The notes: generated by a model not told the origin, from the sequence alone. 36,295 nt of DNA from Lachnospiraceae bacterium (GCA_024682115.1 JAIKZO010000030.1:1-36295); one strand, 5' to 3'; shown: positions 23,657 to 30,981, numbered from the stretch's first letter. A program made the numbers and translations.

Positions 23657-23710
23657 ATAATAGCATCAGACAATGTATCAGTAAAATTGAAATAAACGAT
23701 GATTATCATC
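23657..23710. promoter_or_regulatory. Divergent control region between ABC exporter and LysR gene
   Basis: On the minus strand a promoter TTTACT-17 bp-TATTAT (the -10 at 23662-23657) could drive the exporter operon. A 13-bp palindrome GATGAT-T-ATCATC at 23698-23710 lies 26 bp before the LysR start and is a fair candidate for the regulator's own site. LysR regulators often control the divergent gene; here that is inference. Confidence 0.45.
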
Positions 23711-23736
23711 AAAAAACTTGATACAAGGATAGGATC

Positions 23737-24618
23737 ATGAACAACACTCAATCAGAGACATTTTTGAAACTTGTTGAAACAAAGAGCTTTACGACTACCG
23801 CAAACATGCTGGGTTATGCCCAGTCTACGGTGACTACCCAGATAAAGCAGCTTGAGGAGGAACTTGGCTGTCTTTTGTTTGAACGTCTGGGTAAGAGGCT
23901 TGTGGTGACAGCGGAAGGAGAAAAACTGATCGCCTATGCACAGCAGATGTTAAAACTTCAAAGAGAGATCCTTTTGGAGGTTTCCGCATCAAAGACGCCT
24001 TCCGGCATCATAAAACTCGGAGTTTCGGAATCTTTTTGCTATAACCGTCTTCCCGAAAGTCTTGTGGAATATAAGAAAGCGTATCCGAAAATGGATATAC
24101 AGCTTCAGTTTATCGAGCATGACACCTTTCCGGGACTTTTAAAGAGCGGGGCGCTGGATCTTGTGTATACTCTTAATCCAATCATGGAAACCCCGGAACT
24201 CAGTCTGATACATAAGGAAAAAGAAACACTGGCTTTCTTTGCAAGTCCGGATCATCCCATAGCCAAAAAAAAGAGGGTAAAAGAGAAGGATCTCGAAGGC
24301 ATCCCGCTTTTACTGACATCGCATAACTGCAGTTTCAGGCATATGTTGCTTCAGGATTTCATGGATCATCAGGTCACACCGAAGATCGAGATGGAAACGA
24401 GCAGTAAGGAAGTATTAAAGCAGTTTGCGATTAACGGACTCGGGGTCGCATTCATGCCGTCCATGGTGGCAGCGGAAGAAGTAAGGAGCGGCGCTCTTAA
24501 AAAGATAGACTGGGCAGGTGATGATTTCCCGATATATTCGCAGATATTCATTCACAAGGATAAACACCTGAACCCGGCTATGAACGATCTGATAAAACTG
24601 ATGATCGACGCCAAGTGA
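23737..24618 (+). CDS. LysR-family transcriptional regulator (293 aa)
   Basis: The N-terminal winged helix-turn-helix is clear: FLKLVETKSFTTTANMLGYA, then QSTVTTQIKQLEEELGC and LLFERLGKRLVVTAEGE (residues about 4-62). It is followed by the dimer helix and a periplasmic-binding-like effector domain from about 88, with KLGVSESF as first strand. Length is standard. It has a weak ribosome site (AGGAT). It is divergent from the ABC exporter and upstream of a membrane protease 33 bp away, either of which could be its target. The ligand cannot be read from the sequence. Confidence 0.95.
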   Translation: MNNTQSETFLKLVETKSFTTTANMLGYAQSTVTTQIKQLEEELGCLLFERLGKRLVVTAEGEKLIAYAQQMLKLQREILLEVSASKTPSGIIKLGVSESFCYNRLPESLVEYKKAYPKMDIQLQFIEHDTFPGLLKSGALDLVYTLNPIMETPELSLIHKEKETLAFFASPDHPIAKKKRVKEKDLEGIPLLLTSHNCSFRHMLLQDFMDHQVTPKIEMETSSKEVLKQFAINGLGVAFMPSMVAAEEVRSGALKKIDWAGDDFPIYSQIFIHKDKHLNPAMNDLIKLMIDAK

Positions 24619-24651
24619 AAAGAAAAGATCAGTATAGAGGTATATAGATAA

Positions 24652-25440
24652 ATGGAAAATAATAAAGAAGAATTATTTAACGGAAAGGTGTTCTTCGGAC
24701 ATCTTATCCTCACGTTTGTGATCATGGGGATATGCTGGGGAATCTGTATCATAACCGGAATTAACGGAATGACCCTGAATGACTGTCCATGGCTTTATAT
24801 TCCCTGGTTTGCCGGCGGGATATCGCCTGCCATAGCTTCATATATCCTCCTTAAAAAGAACGGGGAAGTTACCGGATTCAAAGACTGGATAAAGCATGTG
24901 TTCGACTTTAAGCATAGCGTGCAGGCATACATTTTGACGATACTGTTTCCGATCCTGCATACGATATTGATGTGCCTTTTATCCGGATACAGGAAGGGTC
25001 TGCCGATCTACTGGCTCCCGCTGATGATCCTCGCGATGATATTTGCGGGAGGTTTGGAAGAAGCAGGATGGAGATACATTACATTTCCGGAACTTAACAA
25101 AAAACTCGGCTTTTTGCTTTCGGCACTGATCACCGCAGTGATATGGTGGCTGTGGCATCTGCCTCTTTTCTTTATTCCGGGTGCAAGTCAGTATCAAAAG
25201 AACTTTTTCGTTTTCGGCATCATGGTCCTTGGGTTAAGCTTTATGATGGGTGCCATAAGGAGCCTTACCGGAAGTGTGTGGCTCTGCGTCCTCTGCCATG
25301 GCATCGTCAATTCCATTGGGAATTTTTATCATTATGATATGTACGGGAGCTACCCGGCCGCAGGTATAACAGCCGCAGTGATCATCCTTGTTTCCTGCGC
25401 AATTTCATCGTGTTTAAAAAAATTTTTCAAAAATTTTTAA
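24652..25440 (+). CDS. CPBP-family (CAAX-type) intramembrane metalloprotease (262 aa)
   Basis: The three family motifs are intact: EEAGWR (Glu136, Glu137, Arg141), WHLPLFF (His169) and CHGIVNSIGN (His216, Asn220). About seven hydrophobic helices surround them. Bacterial members process peptides or act in bacteriocin immunity; none of these roles is indicated here. Start at 24652 follows AGAGG at slightly long spacing. It follows the LysR gene by 33 bp, perhaps as one transcript. Its stop lies 8 bp before the -35 of the sulfur-operon promoter. Confidence 0.9.
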   Translation: MENNKEELFNGKVFFGHLILTFVIMGICWGICIITGINGMTLNDCPWLYIPWFAGGISPAIASYILLKKNGEVTGFKDWIKHVFDFKHSVQAYILTILFPILHTILMCLLSGYRKGLPIYWLPLMILAMIFAGGLEEAGWRYITFPELNKKLGFLLSALITAVIWWLWHLPLFFIPGASQYQKNFFVFGIMVLGLSFMMGAIRSLTGSVWLCVLCHGIVNSIGNFYHYDMYGSYPAAGITAAVIILVSCAISSCLKKFFKNF

Positions 25441-25448
25441 AAAACCTA

Positions 25449-25477
25449 TTGACATAGTAGGGAAATGGTTATATTAT
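25449..25477 (+). promoter_or_regulatory. Promoter of the sulfur operon
   Basis: TTGACA (25449-25454), 17-bp spacer and TATTAT (25472-25477). Expected start near 25484 leaves about 25 nt of leader before a ribosome binding site AAAGGAG and the leader-peptide ATG. Confidence 0.85.
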
Positions 25478-25510
25478 ACGTCCAAGATACTTTTAGAAAG
25501 GAGCACGCAA

Positions 25511-25621
25511 ATGAATAGCACATTCAGAACAAACAATATGTGTATGTGTTGTCAGATAATTTTCCGGGATCATTCAGCAACGGAATGTCTGGCCTATTTG
25601 CCGTGCAACCGTATCCGATAA
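25511..25621 (+). CDS. Cysteine-rich leader peptide (36 aa) of an attenuator
   Basis: ATG at 25511 follows AAAGGAG with 7-nt spacing. The peptide opens MNSTFRTNNMCMCCQIIF. Residues 10-14 are Met-Cys-Met-Cys-Cys, with further Cys codons at positions 26 and 32, and the frame ends in TAA at 25619-25621. Five cysteines in 36 residues, three of them within four codons, are far above normal protein composition, and the frame lies between a consensus promoter and an intrinsic terminator. The pattern is that of his, trp or leu leader peptides: scarce charged tRNA-Cys would stall the ribosome near codons 11-14. The peptide itself probably has no further role. Confidence 0.82.
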   Translation: MNSTFRTNNMCMCCQIIFRDHSATECLAYLPCNRIR

Positions 25622-25656
25622 TCTGAAACAGATAATGTGGATTGCTGAAACCCGGA
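25563..25656 (+). promoter_or_regulatory. Antiterminator pairing of the cysteine attenuator
   Basis: TCCGGG (25563-25568) pairs perfectly with CCCGGA (25651-25656), and TTCAGCAA (25573-25580) pairs perfectly with TTGCTGAA (25642-25649): 14 bp around a small internal loop. The 3' strand takes up the 5' arm of the terminator at 25648, so the two structures exclude each other. A ribosome stalled at codons 11-14 leaves 25563-25580 free; a translating ribosome covers it. A competing small stem, GC-A-ACGG (25577-25583) with CCGTGC (25601-25606), could serve as the protector. Confidence 0.78.
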
Positions 25657-25680
25657 GGTTTAAAACCCCGGGTTTTTTTT
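25648..25680 (+). terminator. Attenuator terminator of the sulfur operon
   Basis: A 12-bp stem with one bulged A: AAACCCGG-A-GGTT (25648-25660), loop TAA, AACCCCGGGTTT (25664-25675), followed by T residues through 25680. It lies 27 nt after the leader-peptide stop and 150 nt before the first enzyme gene. Confidence 0.93.
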
Positions 25681-25704
25681 ACTCTTTTTCGTAACCTCCT
25701 TATA

Positions 25705-25774
25705 GACGTCGTAGCCGCCGGAACGGCATAGGTGTGCAAAGCCGAAGTTACAGGTTCGAGTCCTGTCGGCGTCA
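25705..25774 (+). tRNA. Aberrant tRNA-Cys(GCA)-like element in the operon leader
   Basis: A 70-nt cloverleaf can be folded. Acceptor GACGTCG (25705-25711) with CGGCGTC (25767-25773) is 7 bp with one G-U pair; the D arm is GCCG/CGGC with a 6-nt loop. The anticodon arm is TAGGT/GCCGA with one A-G mismatch, loop GTGCAAA with U33 and anticodon GCA. The variable loop is 4 nt, and the canonical T arm ACAGG-TTCGAGT-CCTGT is intact. Oddities: short D loop, mismatched anticodon stem, A as discriminator where bacterial tRNA-Cys has U, CCA not encoded, and no promoter of its own (it follows the attenuator). It may be a divergent minor tRNA-Cys, a decayed tRNA, or a tRNA mimic acting in the mRNA leader. 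Confidence 0.65.
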
Positions 25775-25830
25775 TGAAACAAAAAACAAAACATTTCATA
25801 CACCATTAAAACGAAAGCGAGGAATTAAAA

Positions 25831-27132
25831 ATGGCTAATCAGGATTTTTCAACATTAGCGATAAGAGCAGGATATGATCCTTCAAAACACTTTTATTCGG
25901 TCAATCCTCCGATCTACCAGACAGCAGGTTTTGATCTTGTAGATATCGACAGGACGAGAAGGCTGTGGACGGGAACCGAAGGAGGAGGGATCTACACGAG
26001 AGTGGGGAACCCCACGGGCGGAGTACTTGAGGATCGGTTCACCCAGCTGGAAGGAGGAAAAGCAGCGGTGGCTGTATCTTCTGGAATGGCAGCTATCTCT
26101 TATACACTGCTTGCTCTCGGGGAGAACGGAGGAAACATCGTTTCATCATCTTCCTTATACGGAGCGGCACAGCTGGCACTCGGAAGCTTCTATAAAAACT
26201 TCGGCATCGAAACAAGATTCGTAAAAAACAGAGATGATGTTGCCGAATATGAATCGCTCATAGATGAGAACACAAGAGCAATATATCTGGAGTCGATAAG
26301 CAATCCCAACATCGAACTTTACGATATTGATGCGATCGCAAAGGTGGCTCACAAATACGGTATTCCGGTCGTCGTCGATAACACGGTCGCGACTCCCTAC
26401 TTATATAAACCGTTCGAACACGGAGCGGATATAACAGTTTATTCGGCAACAAAGGAAATAAACGGACACGGAAACACGATAGCCGGAATAGTTGTTGAAA
26501 AGGGTGATTTCCATTATGACGAGAAGAGATTTGAACACTTCTACCGGAAAGAATGGAAGATGAGAGATCTTCAGGATAATCCCAGATCACCGATCGAATT
26601 CATCCCGGGAGCGCCCCTTATAGCTACACTCAAGATATTCTTTACGGAATTCTTCGGCGGAGCACTCGGATCGTTCGAATCGTTCCTTACCTTACAGGGA
26701 CTCGCAACATTGCCGCTGAGGCTTGACCGAAAACTTGAGACAACAAAGAAGCTTATCGAATACCTTGAGAACAACCCGCATGTCGAATGGGTACGTCATC
26801 CTTACGCGAAAGGTTCCAGGTACAGAGAACTGGCTGACAGGGATTTCCCGAAAGGGCCGGGAGCACTTTTCTCATTCGGGTTCGGCGGAGACAGGGAAAA
26901 GCTCGGTAAGTTCATAAAATCCCTTAACAATGTTTCATACCATGTAAATATCGGGGATGTCAGAACACTTATCACCAACAGTCAGGAAAACACGCATTCG
27001 GAACTTCCGGGGGATATTCAGGAACTGGCAGGAATAGATAAAAATCTGCTGAGGGTTTCGGTAGGACTTGAAGATGCGGACGATCTGATCGCAGATTTTG
27101 AGCAGGCATTTAAGAAAGCGTTTGAGGAGTAA
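25831..27132 (+). CDS. metY: O-acetylhomoserine sulfhydrylase / aminocarboxypropyltransferase (433 aa)
   Basis: This is a Cys/Met-metabolism PLP enzyme of the MetY branch: NPPIYQTAGFDL (25-36), YTRVGNPTGGVLEDR (55-69), SSGMAAI (83-89), VVVDNTVATPYL (180-191) and the PLP lysine 208 in YSATKEINGHGN. The 433-residue length, with the insertion typical of the long MetY type, fits. It joins O-acetylhomoserine with sulfide (or methanethiol) to give homocysteine (or methionine). GAGGA precedes the start. It is the first enzyme gene behind the cysteine attenuator and would capture sulfide released by the C-S lyases at the distal end of the operon. Confidence 0.93.
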   Translation: MANQDFSTLAIRAGYDPSKHFYSVNPPIYQTAGFDLVDIDRTRRLWTGTEGGGIYTRVGNPTGGVLEDRFTQLEGGKAAVAVSSGMAAISYTLLALGENGGNIVSSSSLYGAAQLALGSFYKNFGIETRFVKNRDDVAEYESLIDENTRAIYLESISNPNIELYDIDAIAKVAHKYGIPVVVDNTVATPYLYKPFEHGADITVYSATKEINGHGNTIAGIVVEKGDFHYDEKRFEHFYRKEWKMRDLQDNPRSPIEFIPGAPLIATLKIFFTEFFGGALGSFESFLTLQGLATLPLRLDRKLETTKKLIEYLENNPHVEWVRHPYAKGSRYRELADRDFPKGPGALFSFGFGGDREKLGKFIKSLNNVSYHVNIGDVRTLITNSQENTHSELPGDIQELAGIDKNLLRVSVGLEDADDLIADFEQAFKKAFEE

Positions 27133-27136
27133 AAAC

Positions 27137-27664
27137 ATGGCAGTTATATCACAGTTAAAATACGAAGATGCAGATAATGAAACAAAGAAAGTAATTGATG
27201 AATGGGTGAGTACCCACGGACCACTCACCAATATGAAAGAAACACTGATCCATTCGATACCGGCTTTTCACGCACTGATGGAATGGTTCCCGCTTGAAGA
27301 GGAGATCGAAAGCTTCCTCGGAGAAAGGGCAGTAAACTTCTTTTCATATGCGATCTCAACGGAAAACGACTGTCTGGTCTGCAGCATGTTTTTCAAAAAG
27401 ATCCTTGATGATGCGAAGATCGATTTTGAACATTTTGAGTTCACGGATCAGGAAAAAGTGCTGATCGATTACGGAAGAGCGATAGTAAAGGACGCCAATA
27501 ACATTCCGGATCAGATATTTGACAGACTTAAATCCTATTGGAACGAAAACCAGATAGTATCGATCACCGCTTTTGCAACCATCATGATAGCAACCAACCT
27601 TATCAACAAGAGTCTGAAGGTAGACCTGGATGAGGAACTGATACCTTATACAAAAAGGAAGTAG
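27137..27664 (+). CDS. AhpD/carboxymuconolactone decarboxylase-like protein (175 aa)
   Basis: The start at 27137 has GAGGAG seven bases upstream and is 4 bp after the metY stop. An all-helical protein with AISTENDCLVCSMFFKKIL (Cys79, Cys82) resembles the Cys-x-x-Cys helix of the AhpD/CMD family, whose members are alkylhydroperoxidases or related thiol-disulfide enzymes. The His normally three residues after the second Cys is Phe86 here, so peroxidase chemistry of the AhpD type is doubtful while the redox-active dithiol remains. In this operon it may handle thiol or disulfide reduction, or reactive by-products of sulfur metabolism; that is inference. Confidence 0.75.
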   Translation: MAVISQLKYEDADNETKKVIDEWVSTHGPLTNMKETLIHSIPAFHALMEWFPLEEEIESFLGERAVNFFSYAISTENDCLVCSMFFKKILDDAKIDFEHFEFTDQEKVLIDYGRAIVKDANNIPDQIFDRLKSYWNENQIVSITAFATIMIATNLINKSLKVDLDEELIPYTKRK

Positions 27665-27678
27665 GAGGAGAAAAAAAG

Positions 27679-28485
27679 ATGTCCGCAGAGTTTAACGGAA
27701 AAACAATACTTATCACGGGCGCTGCAAAAGGACAGGGCAGAGCTGTTGCACTCGGATTTGCAAAAGAAGGCGCCAACATAATCGCTTTTGATCTGGGACA
27801 GAAGATCCCTTATCCCGCATATAACAGATCGTCAAACGAGGACCTTGAAAAGCTTAAGGAAGATATTGAAGCGCTGGGGGCCAAAGCGGTCATTTATGCG
27901 GGAGACATAAGGAATGAAGAGGATGTTAAAGAGGCGGTTGAGCGCGGAATAAAGGAATTCGGTTCGATAGATATCCTGTTCTCAAATGCCGGAATAGCAG
28001 CATACGGATATTCCTGGGAACTTACATCACAGCAGTTTGATGCAGTCATAGACATTAATTTCAAAGGTGGATGGCTGATATCAAAATATGTGATACCCCA
28101 CATGATCGAAAAGAAGAGCGGAGTCATCATATACAACTCGTCCATAGCGGGACTTCGCGGAATGAACCGGATGAGCCATTACGCTTCATCAAAGCATGCG
28201 CTGGTAGGTTTGACGAGATCCCAGGCCATAGAGCTTGCTCCGTACGGGATACGTGTTGTTTCACTTCATCCCACAGGTGTCAATACACCGATGAATGACG
28301 GGCTGGCCGAACTCGAGGGAACAACACCGGAAGAGATAGCGGAGCGTTCTGCAGGAAACCTTCTGCCGGTGCCCTGGATAGAAACCGAAGACGTTGTTGA
28401 AAGCGTTAAGTTCATTGCAAGTAAAAAAGCTCGTTATATGACAGGCAATCAGTTCGTACTTGATGCAGGTCTTTTAACAAGATAG
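27679..28485 (+). CDS. SDR-family oxidoreductase, mycofactocin-dependent type (268 aa)
   Basis: A classical short-chain dehydrogenase: cofactor motif TGAAKGQG (13-20), SNAGIA, catalytic Ser in YNSSIAG, YASSKHAL (Tyr and Lys) and HPTGVNTPMN. The TGAAKGQGR form, IIAFDLGQKIPYP, an inserted loop between strand 2 and helix 3, and ELAPYGIRVVSLHPTGVNTPM resemble the mycofactocin-coupled SDR subgroup (carveol-dehydrogenase-like), which keeps its NAD tightly bound. No mycofactocin genes are in the window. Substrate unknown. GGAGGAG precedes the start and it lies in the middle of the sulfur operon, paired with the CMD-like gene. Confidence 0.88.
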   Translation: MSAEFNGKTILITGAAKGQGRAVALGFAKEGANIIAFDLGQKIPYPAYNRSSNEDLEKLKEDIEALGAKAVIYAGDIRNEEDVKEAVERGIKEFGSIDILFSNAGIAAYGYSWELTSQQFDAVIDINFKGGWLISKYVIPHMIEKKSGVIIYNSSIAGLRGMNRMSHYASSKHALVGLTRSQAIELAPYGIRVVSLHPTGVNTPMNDGLAELEGTTPEEIAERSAGNLLPVPWIETEDVVESVKFIASKKARYMTGNQFVLDAGLLTR

Positions 28486-28510
28486 ATAAAAAGAAAGAGA
28501 GGAAGAAATT

Positions 28511-29434
28511 ATGAAAAAAAATCTGGTAAAGGCAATTGTATTAACACTGGCAGTCGGAGCTCTGACAGCATGTGCAACGGCACAGGCGGAACCCGCACCT
28601 GAGGCTCCTCAGGTACAGGAAGCTCCGGTTGAGGAGGCAGCAAATGAGGATGTAAGCGAAGCTCAGACAGAAGAGCAGAACGATGCTGAACCCGCTGCAG
28701 AGACTATCACGGTTCAGGTAGGAACGATGGGAACATACAGCCCGTTCAGTTTCCAGGATGAAGCAGGTAACCTTACAGGCTATGATATCGAAGTTGTAAG
28801 AAAGATAGAAGAGATCGATCCTTCATTACATTTTGAGTTCACATCAGGCCCCTGGGACAGTCTTTTTGTAGGACTTGATTCAGACAAGTTCCAGATGCTG
28901 GCTAATCAGATCGCCAAGACTGAGCAGAGAAAAGAAAAGTATTATCTTACGGATAATTCATATTTTGTAGCAACCAATCAGCTCATAGTCAAGGGTGACA
29001 ATGATACGATCACATCTTTCCAGGATCTTGTTGATCAGGGCGCAACCCTTGGACTGACTGTAGGTGATAACCATAACGAAGAAGCTGAGCTCTGGAATGA
29101 GGAGCATCCGGATGCACAGATCAATATCACCTATTATGAGGAAGATGTTACGACCATCCTTCAGGACATCGAAAACGGAAGGATCGCTGCAACACTTAAC
29201 GATCCCGCAGTTGCCGTAAGCAAAGCCGAGATACAGGGACTTGACGTAAAGCCGGTAGGTGCTCCCGTTGATCAGACCCCCGTATTCTTCATCTTCCAGC
29301 AGAACGAGACGGGCAAAGAGATCCAGACAAGAGTGGATGCAGCCCTTACAAAGCTTAAGGAGAGCGGAGAACTTGCAGCTTTATCGGAACAGTGGTTTGA
29401 GGCAGATTACACAGAGATCCGTGAGGAACAGTAA
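28511..29434 (+). CDS. Amino-acid ABC transporter substrate-binding lipoprotein, cystine-type (307 aa)
   Basis: The signal peptide ends in LTAC (Cys21), so it is lipid-anchored. A Glu/Pro/Ala-rich linker runs to about residue 65. The remainder is the family 3 solute-binding fold: GTMGTYSPFSFQDEAGNLTG, YDIEVVRKI, DSLFVGLDSDKFQMLANQI and NQIAKTEQRKEKYYLTDN. Family members closest in context bind cystine or S-substituted cysteine (TcyA/YxeM-like); the ligand is inferred from neighbours. A hairpin between this gene and the permease likely gives the binding protein extra copies. Confidence 0.9.
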   Translation: MKKNLVKAIVLTLAVGALTACATAQAEPAPEAPQVQEAPVEEAANEDVSEAQTEEQNDAEPAAETITVQVGTMGTYSPFSFQDEAGNLTGYDIEVVRKIEEIDPSLHFEFTSGPWDSLFVGLDSDKFQMLANQIAKTEQRKEKYYLTDNSYFVATNQLIVKGDNDTITSFQDLVDQGATLGLTVGDNHNEEAELWNEEHPDAQINITYYEEDVTTILQDIENGRIAATLNDPAVAVSKAEIQGLDVKPVGAPVDQTPVFFIFQQNETGKEIQTRVDAALTKLKESGELAALSEQWFEADYTEIREEQ

Positions 29435-29446
29435 TAAGGTTATACA

Positions 29447-29483
29447 GATGCTCCGGTAACATTCCGGAGCATCTTATCTTTTT
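29447..29483 (+). terminator. Intercistronic hairpin/partial terminator after the binding protein
   Basis: A perfect 10-bp stem, GATGCTCCGG (29447-29456) with CCGGAGCATC (29464-29473), then TTATCTTTTT. The permease follows at 29496, so read-through must occur. It probably sets binding protein above membrane subunits. Confidence 0.8.
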
Positions 29484-29495
29484 CAGGTGGATTTA

Positions 29496-30218
29496 ATGGG
29501 CAAGATATTTGATTTTGAATTTATGATCTCGATAATACCCGACATTATAAAGGGTATTCCGTATACGATAGAGATCGCGGTATTTGCGTTTGTAATCGGC
29601 ATCGGGCTGGGATTTATAGGCGCACTGGCAAAGATATACAACGTTCCCGTACTGAAGCAGCTGACTAATATTTATGTTTCGTTTGTAAGGGGAACGCCGC
29701 TGATCGTACAGATAATGCTGATATACTATGCGATCCCTATATTTGTCAGGCTCATCAACCAAAGATTCGGTACCGACTGGGACATTTCATGGATACCCGC
29801 TCTGGTCTTTATGCTCGTTGCATATTCGTTGAATGCGGGAGCATATCTTACCGAATCGATAAGAGCATCGCTTCAGGCGGTCAGCAAGATCCAGATAGAA
29901 GCTGCTTATTCCGTCGGAATGACAACATGGCAGGCCATGCGAAGGATAGTGATCCCGCAGGCGATAAAAGTCGGACTGCCGGTTTTTGCGAACTTTTTTA
30001 TCGGACTTCTTAAGGATACTTCGCTCGCGTTTACCGCTGCGGTCCCGGAGATAATGGGACAGGCCAAGATACAGGCCGGAAGGGCATCGAGATTTTTCGA
30101 AGCGTATATCGATGCGGCGCTTATATACTGGGTGATCTGCATAATCCTTGAAAGAGTTGTCGCCTATGTCGAAAAGAGACAGCATCTTACCGAGAAGACG
30201 GGAGGGGTAAAAGCATGA
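29496..30218 (+). CDS. Amino-acid ABC transporter permease (240 aa)
   Basis: The His/Glu/Gln/Arg/opine permease topology is present: five helices, YVSFVRGTPLIVQIMLIYYA, the EAA loop EAAYSVGMTTWQAMRRIVIPQAIKVGLP (abridged: EAAYSVGMTTWQAMRRI) and a terminal helix. I start at the ATG at 29496, five bases after AGGTGG; a GTG at 29487 is part of that ribosome site. It overlaps the ATPase gene by 4 bp. It forms a homodimeric channel for the cystine-type importer. Confidence 0.92.
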   Translation: MGKIFDFEFMISIIPDIIKGIPYTIEIAVFAFVIGIGLGFIGALAKIYNVPVLKQLTNIYVSFVRGTPLIVQIMLIYYAIPIFVRLINQRFGTDWDISWIPALVFMLVAYSLNAGAYLTESIRASLQAVSKIQIEAAYSVGMTTWQAMRRIVIPQAIKVGLPVFANFFIGLLKDTSLAFTAAVPEIMGQAKIQAGRASRFFEAYIDAALIYWVICIILERVVAYVEKRQHLTEKTGGVKA

Positions 30219-30967
30219 TAGAGATCAAAGGCATAAAGAAACGCTTCAGGAATAATGAAGTATTAAAGGGCGTGGATCTTACAGTTGAGGAAGGTCAGAC
30301 GGTATCTCTTATAGGATCGAGCGGATCCGGAAAATCCACCCTTCTTCGCTGCATAAACCTTCTCGAAACTCCCGATGAAGGAAAGATTAGCATAGCCGAT
30401 CTTTCTTTTGACGCAAAAGAGATAAACAGAAATGTACGTGCGAAGGCAAGGCGCAGGACAGCCATGGTCTTCCAGAATTTCGGACTGTTCGAAAACAAAA
30501 CGGCACTCGAGAATATAATGGAAGCGTTGATCGTCGTACAAAAGAAAACGCCGGCGGAAGCACTTGAAATCGGACTTGATTATATTGAAAGAGTCGGAAT
30601 GGAAGATCACAGGAATCATTATCCGCAGGCACTTTCGGGCGGTCAGAAACAGAGGATAGCAATTGCCAGGGCGCTGGCACTCGATCCTAAGATAATATTG
30701 TTCGATGAACCCACTTCGGCTCTTGATCCGGAACTTGTACAGGAGGTTCTGAACGTTATAAAAAAAGTTTCAAACGAACGGACCACGATGCTCATCGTGA
30801 CTCACGAAATGGATTTTGCAAGGGATATTTCAGACAAGGTAGCGTTCATGTCGGAAGGGCAGATACTTGAGATCGGAACGCCACAGGAACTTTTCGGGAA
30901 TCCCAAAGAGGAGCGTACCCGTCAGTTCCTTGACAGATATCTTCAGCGTTTTACTTATGTGATATAA
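30215..30967 (+). CDS. Amino-acid ABC transporter ATPase (250 aa)
   Basis: Walker A GSSGSGKST (34-42), Q-loop VFQNFGLFENKTALENI, signature LSGGQKQRIAIARALA, Walker B ILFDEPTSALDPE and H-loop VTHEMDFA are intact; this is the GlnQ/TcyC group of polar amino-acid importers. It energises uptake together with the preceding two genes. Translation is coupled to the permease (ATGA overlap). The amidohydrolase starts 14 bp later. Confidence 0.96.
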   Translation: MIEIKGIKKRFRNNEVLKGVDLTVEEGQTVSLIGSSGSGKSTLLRCINLLETPDEGKISIADLSFDAKEINRNVRAKARRRTAMVFQNFGLFENKTALENIMEALIVVQKKTPAEALEIGLDYIERVGMEDHRNHYPQALSGGQKQRIAIARALALDPKIILFDEPTSALDPELVQEVLNVIKKVSNERTTMLIVTHEMDFARDISDKVAFMSEGQILEIGTPQELFGNPKEERTRQFLDRYLQRFTYVI

Positions 30968-30981
30968 ATTGCGGGTGAGTT

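Noticed and set aside
25524-25799. Minus-strand frame of 91 codons over the leader and tRNA-like element
   Set aside because: Its TGLEPVTSAL-type peptide is the familiar false translation of the antisense of a tRNA T arm; it covers the attenuator and has no ribosome site.
25449-25830. T-box or S-box (SAM) riboswitch upstream of metY
   Set aside because: No AGGGTGG-type antiterminator bulge, no Stem I with a Cys specifier loop and no S-box core; the leader instead shows a translated Cys-rich frame with alternative stems.
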